Shown one piece after another: positions 56,051-64,000 of a stretch of DNA of 64,000 bases; the first letter of the stretch is position 1, and each line of letters opens with the position of its first letter. The notes below the pieces were generated by a model. The model was given only the letters and a program-made list of their open reading frames with translations, searched no databases and was not told the origin of the DNA. The stretch lies in assembly GCF_004005855.1 (NCBI RefSeq), contig NZ_SACL01000004.1, positions 124,001 to 188,000 of the forward strand, read 5' to 3'. The translations under genes were made by a program, and so were the position numbers. Source of the stretch: Rhodovarius crocodyli. GTDB lineage: Bacteria; Pseudomonadota; Alphaproteobacteria; Acetobacterales; Acetobacteraceae.

Positions 56051-57004
56051 ATGATCACACGCCGCACGGCGCTGGCCATGCCTGCGCTGCTGGCCGCAAC
56101 GCCGGCCCTTGCCCAATGGCAGCCCGACCACGCGCTTACCATGATCGTCGCCTATGCCGCCGGCGGCGGTACCGATGTCGCGGCCCGCACCATCGCCCGC
56201 TTCATGGAACGCGAACTCGGCCAACCCATCGTGGTGCAGAACCGCGCGGGCGCAGGCGGCGAGATCGGCTTTACCGAACTCGCCCGTTCCCGGCCCGACG
56301 GCTACACCATCGGCTTCGTCAACACGCCCTCCATCGTCACCCTGCCGATCGAGCGCCGGCCGCGCTTCACGCTGAACGATTTCCAGCTGATCGCGAACAT
56401 CGTGGACGACCCGGGCGGGCTGTGGGTGCGCTCGGACAGCGACATCATGGATTTCGCGGGGCTGATCGCCGCGGCCCGGCAGCGGCCCGGACAGCTCGGC
56501 TACGGCACCACGGGCGTGGGGTCGGATGACCATCTGGCCGTGCTGGCGCTGGAGCGCGCGACCGGCGCGCAGTTCCTTCATGTGCCCTTCGGCGGCTCGG
56601 CGCAGGTGAAGCAGAACCTGGTTTCGCGTGCCATTCCCATCGCCAGCATGAACATGGCCGAGGGGCTGACCGAAATGTCCCAGGGCCTGCTGCGGCCGCT
56701 GGCGCAGATGGGCAACACCCGCTGGTCCGAGGCCCCGACAGTGCCGACCCTGAAGGAGCTGGGCTTCGATGTGGTGGAAGGCAGCATGCGCGGCATGGCC
56801 GCCCCCGCCGGCATCCCGCCCGAGGCGCTGACCCGCATCTCGGCCGCCCTGCGGGCCACGGTGGACAATCCGGAATTCCAGCGCATCGCGCGCCAGCAGT
56901 TCCTGCCGCTGCGCTTCCTGGGCCCCGATGATTTCCGCAAGGAGCTGGAGAAGCTGCGCGACGGCTACCAGGCGCTGTGGAACCTCCACCCCTGGCGGGA
57001 GTGA
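56051..57004 (+). CDS. Tripartite tricarboxylate transporter (Bug/TctC) binding protein, orphan
   Basis: A 317-residue Bug protein with signal peptide MITRRTALAMPALLAATPALAQ, then HALTMIVAYAAGGGTDVAARTIA and VVQNRAGAGGEIGFTELARSRPDGYT. It lies 47 bases after the hydantoinase pair and probably captures their substrate or a related amide. No TctAB membrane genes are in the window. Confidence 0.9.
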   Translation: MITRRTALAMPALLAATPALAQWQPDHALTMIVAYAAGGGTDVAARTIARFMERELGQPIVVQNRAGAGGEIGFTELARSRPDGYTIGFVNTPSIVTLPIERRPRFTLNDFQLIANIVDDPGGLWVRSDSDIMDFAGLIAAARQRPGQLGYGTTGVGSDDHLAVLALERATGAQFLHVPFGGSAQVKQNLVSRAIPIASMNMAEGLTEMSQGLLRPLAQMGNTRWSEAPTVPTLKELGFDVVEGSMRGMAAPAGIPPEALTRISAALRATVDNPEFQRIARQQFLPLRFLGPDDFRKELEKLRDGYQALWNLHPWRE

Positions 57005-57050
57005 AGCCACGGCGCCATGCTCGCGCGATCCATTCCGGAGCGCGCGAGTC

Positions 57051-57896
57051 TTGGCCGAGAACATCCTGTCCATCCAGTCCTGGGTCGCTTACGGGCATGT
57101 CGGCAATGCCTCGGCCATGTTCCCGCTCCAGCGCCTGGGCGCTGAGGTCTGGGGTATCCAGACCGTGCAGTTCAGCAACCACACGGGCTATGGCGCCTGG
57201 CGCGGCCAGGTGTTCGGCGGTGAGCTGATCCGCGAATGCGTGGCGGGCATCGCCGAGCGCGGCGCCCTGCCCCGCTGCGATGCCGTGCTGTCCGGCTATG
57301 TCGGCGGGGCCGATATCGGAGACGCCATCCTGGATGCGGTGGCCCAGGTGAAGGCCGCCAACCCCAAGGCGCTGTACTGCTGCGACCCGGTGATCGGCGA
57401 TGTCGGGCGCGGCGTGTTCGTCAGGCCCGGCATCCCGGAGTTCTTCCGCGACCGCGCCCTGGCCCTGGCCGACATCGCGACCCCCAACCGCTTCGAGCTG
57501 GAATTGCTGACCGGCATGCCCGCCGCCACGCTGGCCGAGGCCAAGGCCGCCCTGACCGCGCTGCAGGCCAAGGGCCCGCGCTGCGTGCTGCTGACGAGCT
57601 TTGAGGAAACGCCGGGCAGCATCGGCATGATCGCGGCCGAGGGCGGGCAGTTCCACCACCTGAGCACGCCGCTGCTGCCGGTCTCGGTCAACGGCGCGGG
57701 CGATGCGATCAGCGCCCTGTTCCTGCTGCACCGGATGCGCAGCGGCAGCGCGGCGCAGGCCCTGAGCCGGGCCGCCTCATCCGTGTTCGGCCTGCTGAAG
57801 CGCACGGCCGAGGCCGGCTCCCGCGAGATCCTGACCGTGGCGGCGCAGGAGGAGTTCGTGGCCCCTTCGGAGCTGTTCCCCGCCCGCGCCTGCTGA
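57051..57896 (+). CDS. pdxY: Pyridoxal kinase (PdxY-like)
   Basis: A 281-residue ribokinase-like enzyme. VAYGHVGNASAMFPLQRLGAEVWGIQTVQFSNHTGYG is the PdxY/PdxK start and VNGAGDAISALFL holds the catalytic Asp. I use the TTG at 57051, with GGAG ten bases upstream, as it starts exactly before ENILSIQSW; no ATG is available in frame nearby. It salvages pyridoxal to PLP. Its stop abuts the convergent YeiH-family stop with no base between. Confidence 0.88.
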   Translation: MAENILSIQSWVAYGHVGNASAMFPLQRLGAEVWGIQTVQFSNHTGYGAWRGQVFGGELIRECVAGIAERGALPRCDAVLSGYVGGADIGDAILDAVAQVKAANPKALYCCDPVIGDVGRGVFVRPGIPEFFRDRALALADIATPNRFELELLTGMPAATLAEAKAALTALQAKGPRCVLLTSFEETPGSIGMIAAEGGQFHHLSTPLLPVSVNGAGDAISALFLLHRMRSGSAAQALSRAASSVFGLLKRTAEAGSREILTVAAQEEFVAPSELFPARAC

Positions 57897-58922
57897 TCAG
57901 CCGATGATCAGCACGCCCACATAGGCCAGGGCCGCGATGAACAGGCTGCTGAGCACGCCGAGGGCCAGCGGCGCCACGCCGCGCGCCTTCAGCGCCTTCA
58001 GGTTGGTCTGCAGGCCGAGGGCCGCGACCGAGGCCGCCAGCATCAGCGGCACCAGGAAGCGGCTGGCATCGACGGCCACCTGCGGCACCAGCCCCGTGCT
58101 GCCCAGCAGCACCAGCGCCAGGAAGCCGAAGGCGAAGACAGGCACCGGCGCCTTCACGCCATGGGCCTCACCGCCGGACTGGCGGGCCACCCACCAGCCC
58201 AGCGCCAGCACGGCGGGGGCCAGCATGAACACGCGCGCCAGCTTCATCACCGTGCCGGTCTGCGAGGACACCGGGCCGCCGGCAGCGGCGGCACCCACGG
58301 CCTGCACCACCTCATGGATCGCGCCGCCGGCCCAGATGCCGTAATCCTGGGCATCGAGCCCCAGGGGGCCGGCCATATAGGGGAACAGGATCATCGCCGC
58401 CGTGCCGCACAGGGTGATGACGGCCAGCGCATAGGTCACATCCTCCTCCCGCGCGCGGGAGACCTGGTTGGCGGCCACGATGGCCGAGGCGCCGCAGATG
58501 GCCGTGCCCGTGCCGATCAGCTGCGCGAGCGGCTTGTCCACGCCCATCAGCTGGCCGAGCCAGATGGTGAAGGGCAGCGTGGCCGCGACCACCACCACCG
58601 CCAGCATCAGCGCTGCCGGGCCGAGCGACCACAGCATGCCCAGCGTGACCTGCAGCCCCAGCAGCACGATGGCCGCCCGCAGCACCGGGCGCACCGCGAA
58701 GGCGATGCCGGGCTTCAGGATGGCGGGCGTGCCCCAGACGCTGTGAAAACCGATGCCCAGGATCAGCGCGACCACGACAGGGTTCAGCGCCGCGATGCCC
58801 GTGGCATTGCGGATCATGATGGAAACCACCGCAACGGCGAAGCTGAGCGCAACCCCGGGAGCTAGTGTCTTGATACGTTCGAGCGCGCCCTGCGGCGCGG
58901 CGGAAACTACTGGTGCAGCCAT
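57897..58922 (-). CDS. YeiH/UPF0324-family transporter (putative sulfate exporter)
   Basis: A 341-residue membrane protein with about ten hydrophobic segments. GIGFHSVWGTPAILKPGIAFAVRPVLRAAIVLLGLQVTL, GTGTAICGASAIVAANQVSRAREEDVTYALAVITLCGTAAMILFPY and WAGGAIHEVVQAVGAA are UPF0324 hallmarks. The family is annotated as putative sulfate exporters, with little experimental proof. Confidence 0.88.
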   Translation of the reverse strand: MAAPVVSAAPQGALERIKTLAPGVALSFAVAVVSIMIRNATGIAALNPVVVALILGIGFHSVWGTPAILKPGIAFAVRPVLRAAIVLLGLQVTLGMLWSLGPAALMLAVVVVAATLPFTIWLGQLMGVDKPLAQLIGTGTAICGASAIVAANQVSRAREEDVTYALAVITLCGTAAMILFPYMAGPLGLDAQDYGIWAGGAIHEVVQAVGAAAAGGPVSSQTGTVMKLARVFMLAPAVLALGWWVARQSGGEAHGVKAPVPVFAFGFLALVLLGSTGLVPQVAVDASRFLVPLMLAASVAALGLQTNLKALKARGVAPLALGVLSSLFIAALAYVGVLIIG

Positions 58923-59044
58923 GACGTCCCGGTGGCGTTGTTCTGTGCACCCTTTGCCCTTCGGGGCCTTCCGTCAAGCGCCGCGGGGCTTGCTTGTGCG
59001 CTGCGAGCGCCCCCATCCTCCTGGAATCTGGAGGAAGGCTCACG

Positions 59045-60070
59045 ATGTTGAAGAGTTTCGTAACGGCTGTTTTCGCCGCGTTGCTGCCTGGAATCGCGGC
59101 GGCGCAGATGGCCGCCCCCGGCCCCACCCTGTCGGCTGTCCGCCAGCGTGACATCCTGGTCTGTGGCACCTCGACGGGCGCTGCCGGCTTTTCCATGCCC
59201 GACAGCCGCGGTGAGTATCGCGGCATCGACAATGACCTGTGCCGCGCCGTCGCCGCCGCCACGCTGGGCGATGCCGCCAAGATCCGCTGGGTGCCGCTGA
59301 CCACCAATGCGCGCCTGCCCGCGCTGCAGTCCGGCCAGATCGACATCCTGATCCGCACCGCCACCTGGACGCATGTGCGCGACACCGCCAACGGCCTGAA
59401 CTTCACCGTGGTGAACTTCTATGACGGCCAGGGCTTCATGCTGCGCCGGTCCCTGGGCGTGACGCGCGCGGCGGATCTGGCGGGCGCCAGCATCTGCGTG
59501 GTCGCGGGCTCCACCAACGAGCTGAACCTGGCCGATTGGGCGCGGACCAACAACATCCGCTACAACCCGGTGGTGTTCGAGCAGAACGACGAGGCGCGCC
59601 GCAGCTACCTCGCCGGGCGCTGCGATGCGTACTCGACGGATGCGAGCCAGCTGGCCGGGCTGCGCGCCAGCTTCCCGAACCCGGATGAACACCTGATCCT
59701 GCCGGACATCATCAGCAAGGAGCCTCACGCGCCCGTGGTGCGCCATGGCGACGACCAGTGGTTCGATATCGTGCGCTGGACGATCTTCGCGCTGATCACG
59801 GCCGAGGAACTGGGCATCACGCAGGCCAATGTCGACACCTTCCTGGAAAGCCAGAACCCCGAGATCCGCCGCCTGCTGGGGCTTTCGGGTGACCATGGGC
59901 CGATGATGGGGCTGGATCGCCGCTGGGCCTACAACATCATCAAAGCCGTGGGGAACTACGGTGAGGTCTTCGAGCGCAACCTCGGCCAGGGCAGCCCCAT
60001 CGGCCTGCGTCGCGGTCTGAACGCACTCTATACCCAGGGCGGGCTGATGTACGCGCCCCCCATCCGCTGA
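59045..60070 (+). CDS. Orphan amino-acid ABC binding protein (AapJ-like)
   Basis: A 341-residue periplasmic protein with signal peptide MLKSFVTAVFAALLPGIAAAQ and a general L-amino-acid binding protein pattern: LSAVRQRDILVCGTSTGAAGFSMPDSRGEYRGIDNDLCRAVAAATLGD and RTATWTHVRDTANGLNFTVVNFYDGQGFM. The ATG at 59045 follows GGAGGAAGG. No AapQMP genes are present; it is followed 16 bases later by a TAXI-TRAP system instead. Confidence 0.9.
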   Translation: MLKSFVTAVFAALLPGIAAAQMAAPGPTLSAVRQRDILVCGTSTGAAGFSMPDSRGEYRGIDNDLCRAVAAATLGDAAKIRWVPLTTNARLPALQSGQIDILIRTATWTHVRDTANGLNFTVVNFYDGQGFMLRRSLGVTRAADLAGASICVVAGSTNELNLADWARTNNIRYNPVVFEQNDEARRSYLAGRCDAYSTDASQLAGLRASFPNPDEHLILPDIISKEPHAPVVRHGDDQWFDIVRWTIFALITAEELGITQANVDTFLESQNPEIRRLLGLSGDHGPMMGLDRRWAYNIIKAVGNYGEVFERNLGQGSPIGLRRGLNALYTQGGLMYAPPIR

Positions 60071-60086
60071 AGGAGAGCTGGAGCCT

Positions 60087-61064
60087 ATGCTGACACGTCG
60101 TCTCACGCTGGGCTCTGCCCTGGCGCTTCCCTTCGTCGCGCCGGCGCGCGCGCAGACCACGCTTGAGTTCGTGGCGGGCTCGCTCGGCGGCGGGTGGTAC
60201 ACGATGGGGGCGGGTATCGCCGCCCTGATCAAGGAGGAGAACCCGGAGATCCAGATCCGGGTCGTGCCGGGCGGCGGGCTGGCCAATCCCACCCGCATCA
60301 ACAACGGGCAGTCGCAGATGGGCTGGGGCATCGACGCCTTCGCGGCCGCGGCCTTCAAGGGCGAGGAGCCCTACAGCGCCGCGCACCCGCGCCTGCGTTG
60401 CCTCGGCACCGGCTATTCGCCGACCGACCACTATCTGCTGGCCCGCGCCGACACGCCGGTGACCGGCATGCGCGAGGTGCTGAGCCAGCGCGGCCTCAAG
60501 ATCGGCGTGCCGCAGCGGTCCTCGACCGATGAGATGACGCTGCAGCGCATCCTGCGCTTCATCGGCTCCTCGCCGGACCAGATCCGCAGCAATGGCGGAC
60601 GCTATCTGAACGGCAGCTACAACGACATCGCGGCGGCCTTCATCGACGGCCAGGTGGACTACCTGTATTTCGCCCTCGCCCGCCCCGCCGCCATCCTGAC
60701 CGAGATCGCGCAAGGCCGCCGCCAGGCGAAGCTGCTGGGCTTCGACAACGATATCCGCGCGCATCTGATCGAACGCTACAGCTACAGCCAGGCCAACTGC
60801 CCGCCGACGGCCTACCCCGCGCTGCTGCAGGCGCCGATCGACGTGACCGCGATGGACAGCGTGATCCTGGTGCATGAGACGGTGCCCGAGGCGGTGTGCG
60901 AGGCCATCACCCGCACGCTGATCCGCGCCAAGGGCGCCCGCCTCACGGCCATTCACTCCAGCATGGGTGCCTTCGACCCCATGGAGGCGGTGAAGTACAC
61001 CGGCGTGCCGCTGCACCCGGGTGCCATCAAGGCGTTCCGCGCCGCCGGCGCCAACCCGGCCTGA
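60087..61064 (+). CDS. TRAP transporter solute-binding subunit, TAXI family
   Basis: A 325-residue TAXI-type protein: signal peptide MLTRRLTLGSALALPFVAPARAQ, then LEFVAGSLGGGWYTMGAGIAALIKEENPEIQIRVVPGGGLANPTRINNGQSQMGWG. TAXI proteins feed dicarboxylate, glutamate or similar acids to a fused TRAP permease. Its final base is shared with the next start codon (TGATG). Confidence 0.92.
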   Translation: MLTRRLTLGSALALPFVAPARAQTTLEFVAGSLGGGWYTMGAGIAALIKEENPEIQIRVVPGGGLANPTRINNGQSQMGWGIDAFAAAAFKGEEPYSAAHPRLRCLGTGYSPTDHYLLARADTPVTGMREVLSQRGLKIGVPQRSSTDEMTLQRILRFIGSSPDQIRSNGGRYLNGSYNDIAAAFIDGQVDYLYFALARPAAILTEIAQGRRQAKLLGFDNDIRAHLIERYSYSQANCPPTAYPALLQAPIDVTAMDSVILVHETVPEAVCEAITRTLIRAKGARLTAIHSSMGAFDPMEAVKYTGVPLHPGAIKAFRAAGANPA

Positions 61065-62974
61065 TGCGTCAGCTGGAAGGCTGGGGGTGGTGGCTTGCCA
61101 CCCTGTGGATGGCGGTGTTTGCCGCCATCCATCTGTATTTCGCGGGCTTCGGCTTCCCTGAGCCCATCACCATGCGCGGCTTTCACCTGCTGGTGTTCGT
61201 GCCGCCGCTGTTCCTGCTGTATCCGGCCCGGACATCCTCGCCGCAGACGCGCCCCAGCCTGCCGGATTGGGTGTGGGCAGCCTTCGCCGCCGCGCCGCAT
61301 CTGTGGGTGATCTGGAACGCGCAGGCGGTGTCAGACCGCATGGAATACGTCGACCCATTCGGGTGGGAGATGATGGCGCTCGGCATCATCTGCGTCATCA
61401 CCCTGCTGGAGGCGACGCGACGCGCCGTCGAGCCGGGGCTCGCCTGGATGGTCGCGATCAGCCTGCTCTACATGCAGTTCGGGCATTTGCTGCCCGGCGT
61501 GCTGAACACCCGCGTCTTCACCCCGGCCGAGATCGTGGAATCCGCCTGGCTGGTGCCGACCGCGGGCGGCGTCTATGGCCCGCTGACCGGGATCGTGGCG
61601 ACCACCATCGCGGTATTCATCCTGTTCGGCGCCTTCATGCAGGGCAGCGGCACGGGGCGGCTGTTCAGCAATTTCGGCGCCATGGTCGCGGGGCGCTACT
61701 CCGGCGGGCCGGCCAAGGTGGCGGTCGTGACCTCGGGCCTGTTCGGCACCATGAGCGGGTCGTCGGTCTCCAACGTCATCACCACGGGCGCCATGACCAT
61801 CCCGCTGATGCAGCGGGTGGGCTACAAGCCGGCCGTCGCCGGCGGCATCGAGAGCGCGGCCAGCGTGGGCGGGGCGCTGATGCCCCCGGTCATGGGGGCC
61901 GCCGCCTTCGTGATGGCCGAGATCACCAACATTCCCTACAGCCAGATCATCAGTGCCGCGGCCATCGGCGCGGTGATGTACTACTTCGCCATCCTGGCGG
62001 CGGTGCATTTCGAGGCCAAGCGCGCGGGCATGCGCCCCATGCCGCTGTCCGAGATGCCCGGCTGGCGTGAGGTCTTCGCCGACGCGCACCTGATCATCCC
62101 GATCGGCGTGCTGGTCTACCTGATGAACGAGCGCTGGAGCGGCAACTACGCTGCCTTCATGTCCACGCTTTCCATGGTCGCGGTATCGCTGCTGCGGGCG
62201 CGCACGCGGATGGGCTGGCGGCAGGTGCTGGAAAGCCTGGCGAGCGCCGGCCACACCATGGCCCCGCTCGCGGTCTCCATCGCGGGTTCGGGCATCGTGG
62301 TGTCGGCGCTGACCTCGACCGGCATGGTCGTGGCCTTCGGCGGCATCATCAAGGACCTGGCGGGGGGCTCCCTGCCCTGGCTGCTGGTGCTGCTGTGCCT
62401 GACGGTGCTGGTGCTGGGCATGGGGATACCCACCACGCCGAGCTACATCATCGCAGCCGCCATCGGCGTTCCGCAGATCCTGGAACTGGGCAGCCGCACA
62501 CTGGGCTACAGCACGGAACAGCTTCTGCTGCCCGCGCATCTGTTCGTGTTCTATTTCGCGGTGATAGCGGACGCGACACCACCGGTTGCTGCGGCGGCCT
62601 TCGCCGCGGCGGCCATCGCCAAGGCGTCGCCCACCATCACCTCCCTGCATGCCTCTCGCTTCGGGATCGCGGGGTTCACGGTGGGGTTCGCCTTCATCTA
62701 CGACCCCGCGATCATGGCGCGCGGGTCGCTGGCCGAGATCCTGCTGGCCAGCGCCACGCAGGTCGGTGCGCTGGTGGCCGTCACGGCAGGCTATGCCGGA
62801 TTCCTGCTGAAGCGGATGGCGATGCCCGAACGGCTGCTGCTGGTGGCCGGCGGGCTGGTCGGCGCCTTCGGCTATTTCCTGGGCGATGTGGAGCGCGGGG
62901 CGGTAGCCGTGCTGCTTCCGGCCGGCATTGCCCTCTGGCAGAGCATGCGTCGTGAGTATTCGGGCGCGGTATGA
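61064..62974 (+). CDS. TRAP transporter fused permease (4TM/12TM)
   Basis: A 636-residue permease joining the DctQ-like small part (N-terminal four membrane segments) and the DctM-like large part. The large domain has FGTMSGSSVSNVITTGAMTIPLMQRVGYKPAVAGGIESAASVGGALMPPVMGAAAFVMAEI and GMGIPTTPSYIIAAA. The start overlaps the TAXI gene stop. It uses an ion gradient rather than ATP. Confidence 0.94.
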   Translation: MRQLEGWGWWLATLWMAVFAAIHLYFAGFGFPEPITMRGFHLLVFVPPLFLLYPARTSSPQTRPSLPDWVWAAFAAAPHLWVIWNAQAVSDRMEYVDPFGWEMMALGIICVITLLEATRRAVEPGLAWMVAISLLYMQFGHLLPGVLNTRVFTPAEIVESAWLVPTAGGVYGPLTGIVATTIAVFILFGAFMQGSGTGRLFSNFGAMVAGRYSGGPAKVAVVTSGLFGTMSGSSVSNVITTGAMTIPLMQRVGYKPAVAGGIESAASVGGALMPPVMGAAAFVMAEITNIPYSQIISAAAIGAVMYYFAILAAVHFEAKRAGMRPMPLSEMPGWREVFADAHLIIPIGVLVYLMNERWSGNYAAFMSTLSMVAVSLLRARTRMGWRQVLESLASAGHTMAPLAVSIAGSGIVVSALTSTGMVVAFGGIIKDLAGGSLPWLLVLLCLTVLVLGMGIPTTPSYIIAAAIGVPQILELGSRTLGYSTEQLLLPAHLFVFYFAVIADATPPVAAAAFAAAAIAKASPTITSLHASRFGIAGFTVGFAFIYDPAIMARGSLAEILLASATQVGALVAVTAGYAGFLLKRMAMPERLLLVAGGLVGAFGYFLGDVERGAVAVLLPAGIALWQSMRREYSGAV

Positions 62975-63305
62975 GGACGCCGTGCGGGCCTTGCGGCACC
63001 GCGCGGCCGCGTTGCTGGACCAGGGCGTGCCTGTCGAACAGGTGGCCCGCACCCTGCATGCGGAGCGGCTGGCCCTTGCCAGCCGCTTCAAGGAACTGAC
63101 CCCGGAAGCGGAACGCCGCATCGTCCTGGCGCGGACGATGCGGGCCTATGGCAACCCTGTCGGGCCCAGCATCGACTTCCTGCGGGCCCGGGGCAAAAGC
63201 TGGGAGGCGATCATCGAGGGCGCGACACGCCCCGGCCTCAATCCAGTTGGAAGCCCGTCGCCTTGCGATAGCGTTCCTTCCACTCCGGCAGCACCTCGGG
63301 ATTGA
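62952..63305 (+). CDS. Hypothetical protein, 117 aa
   Basis: I do not recognise this protein. From the GTG at 62952 it overlaps the TRAP permease end by 23 bases. It is rich in Ala/Arg and helical (YEDAVRALRHRAAALLDQGVPVEQVARTLHAERLALASRFKEL), with a Pro/Ser-rich tail (SPSPCDSVPSTPAAP). The helix-turn-helix-like VEQVARTLHAERLAL may be chance. Its last 68 bases overlap the convergent dehydrogenase gene, so the C-terminal tail may be non-natural. It is coupled to the TRAP genes. Confidence 0.5.
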   Translation: MSIRARYEDAVRALRHRAAALLDQGVPVEQVARTLHAERLALASRFKELTPEAERRIVLARTMRAYGNPVGPSIDFLRARGKSWEAIIEGATRPGLNPVGSPSPCDSVPSTPAAPRD

Positions 63306-64000
63306 TGATGCGCGGCGGCAGCCGCCCATGCGCCACATCCCCGAAGGCGAGTGCCGCGATATGGGTGATGTTGGCGCGGCTCTGCTCGGTCACGCCCGCG
63401 ATGTGCTGGCTGGCGATGACGTTGGGGTGGTGCAGCAGCGGGTGATCGGGCGGGGGCGGCTCCTGCTCCCACACATCGATGCCGGCGCCGGCCACCTGGC
63501 CGGATTGCAGGGCGTCGAACAGGGCTGCCTCATCATGGATGGAACCGCGCGCCGTGGTCACGAACACCACGCGCTTCTTCATCGCGGCGAAGGCCTCCGC
63601 ACCCACCATGCCGCGCGTCTCGGGCGTCAGCGGGCAATGCAGGCTGACGACATCGGACAGCGCATAGATCTCGGCCATCTCGACCTTGCGCACATCGGCA
63701 TGGGCCATCACGGCCGCGTCCACATAGGGGTCGCAGGCCAATACCTCGCAGCCGAAGGCCAGCTGCAGGATCTGCGCGGTGCGCCGGCCGACATTGCCGA
63801 AGCCCACCAGCCCCACCGTCATGCCCTTCAGGTCGCGGCCCATCTGCTGGGTGCGGTTGAAGGCGGTGTTGGCCTTCATCATCGCGTGGCTGTCCGGCAT
63901 GCGCTTCAGGCAGGCGAGCATCATGCCCACCGCGTGTTCGGCCACACCCTCGGCATTGCCGCCGGCCTGGTTCAGCAGCAGCACGCCGGCCTCGGTGCAG
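63238..64000 (-). CDS. D-isomer-specific 2-hydroxyacid dehydrogenase (N-terminal part outside window)
   Basis: The gene runs off the right edge; the visible 3' part encodes about 253 residues. It has the NAD motif VGLVGFGNVGRR, the LHCPLTPETRGMVG stretch, a substrate-site Arg in TARGSIHDEAAL and the catalytic His in SQHIAGVTEQS. The frame stays open to base 64000, where CTEAGVLLLNQAGGNAEGVAEHAVGM precedes. It reduces or oxidises a 2-keto/2-hydroxy acid; the substrate is unknown. Confidence 0.9.
   Translation of the reverse strand, partial: CTEAGVLLLNQAGGNAEGVAEHAVGMMLACLKRMPDSHAMMKANTAFNRTQQMGRDLKGMTVGLVGFGNVGRRTAQILQLAFGCEVLACDPYVDAAVMAHADVRKVEMAEIYALSDVVSLHCPLTPETRGMVGAEAFAAMKKRVVFVTTARGSIHDEAALFDALQSGQVAGAGIDVWEQEPPPPDHPLLHHPNVIASQHIAGVTEQSRANITHIAALAFGDVAHGRLPPRIINPEVLPEWKERYRKATGFQLD

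Noticed and set aside
53805-56051. A 748-codon open frame on the minus strand opposite the hydantoinase A gene
   Set aside because: Same shadow effect; it matches no family and has no ribosome site, while the plus-strand frame is a well-conserved HyuA.
62971-63100. Alternative ATGA-overlap start after the TRAP permease
   Set aside because: The frame closes after about 40 codons and is Cys/Arg-rich without any pattern; the frame from 62952 is longer and more protein-like.

Overview
The window is 64 kb of very GC-rich (by eye about two thirds G+C), almost fully coding bacterial chromosome. The gene content suggests an alphaproteobacterium, most plausibly an Acetobacteraceae/Roseomonas-like heterotroph. 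Pointers are several orphan Bug/TctC-type binding proteins, many ABC and TRAP uptake systems, a SUF operon led by an Rrf2 regulator, and catabolic oxidoreductases. That placement is inference from gene families, not from a marker gene. I found no rRNA, tRNA, CRISPR array, insertion sequence, integrase or phage gene, and no gene-free stretch over about 220 bases.

Layout. (1) 1-10.9 kb, plus strand: one tightly packed catabolic operon. It holds two paralogous pairs of flavin dehydrogenase subunits (opine/hydroxyproline-dehydrogenase type), one small [2Fe-2S] subunit and an SDR, set inside a split Dpp-type ABC importer. (2) 10.9-16 kb, minus strand: a VOC protein, an RlmI-like rRNA methyltransferase, a small Cys-tailed protein behind a Fur-like box, a class III aminotransferase and an LLM flavin monooxygenase. 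(3) 16-22.5 kb, minus strand: a complete suf operon (rrf2-sufB-C-D-S-U-T-A). (4) 22.5-28.8 kb: an amidohydrolase, SDRs (one lacking the catalytic Tyr), a thiol dioxygenase, a secreted kelch protein, a UbiH/UbiM-type hydroxylase and a methyltransferase. (5) 28.8-35.3 kb: an RND efflux operon (adaptor, pump, outer-membrane channel) ending with its own tetR, behind two tandem TetR-like operators. (6) 35.3-37.8 kb: a cold-shock gene with a structured leader, a hairpin-rich spacer, and a 38-codon ORF and an orphan solute-binding protein that each follow Pho-box-like repeats.

(7) 37.8-46.4 kb: a LysE exporter, PurU, two orphan Bug binding proteins, PxpA, a Thr/Ser-dehydratase-like enzyme with a divergent Lrp regulator, a dGTPase-like protein, an ErpA-like A-type carrier and a ketopantoate-reductase-like enzyme. 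(8) 46.4-51.3 kb, minus strand: a full Liv-type ABC operon with a DUF1993 gene at its end. (9) 51.4-57.9 kb: an SMP-30 lactonase, divergent from a hydantoinase/oxoprolinase B-A pair with another Bug protein, then a pyridoxal kinase. (10) 57.9-64 kb: a YeiH transporter, an orphan AapJ-like binding protein, a TAXI-TRAP system, a small unknown protein and a 3'-terminal piece of a 2-hydroxyacid dehydrogenase gene.

How the parts fit: most of the window is uptake (two complete ABC systems, one TRAP system and five orphan binding proteins) paired with flavin, PLP and hydrolytic enzymes for amino-acid-like or cyclic amide substrates. Fe-S supply (suf plus an ErpA-like carrier) would serve the Fe-S-containing dehydrogenases. 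The most unusual items are the double dehydrogenase/ABC operon, the Pho-box region with its tiny ORF, the tandem RND operators, and the Tyr-less SDR.
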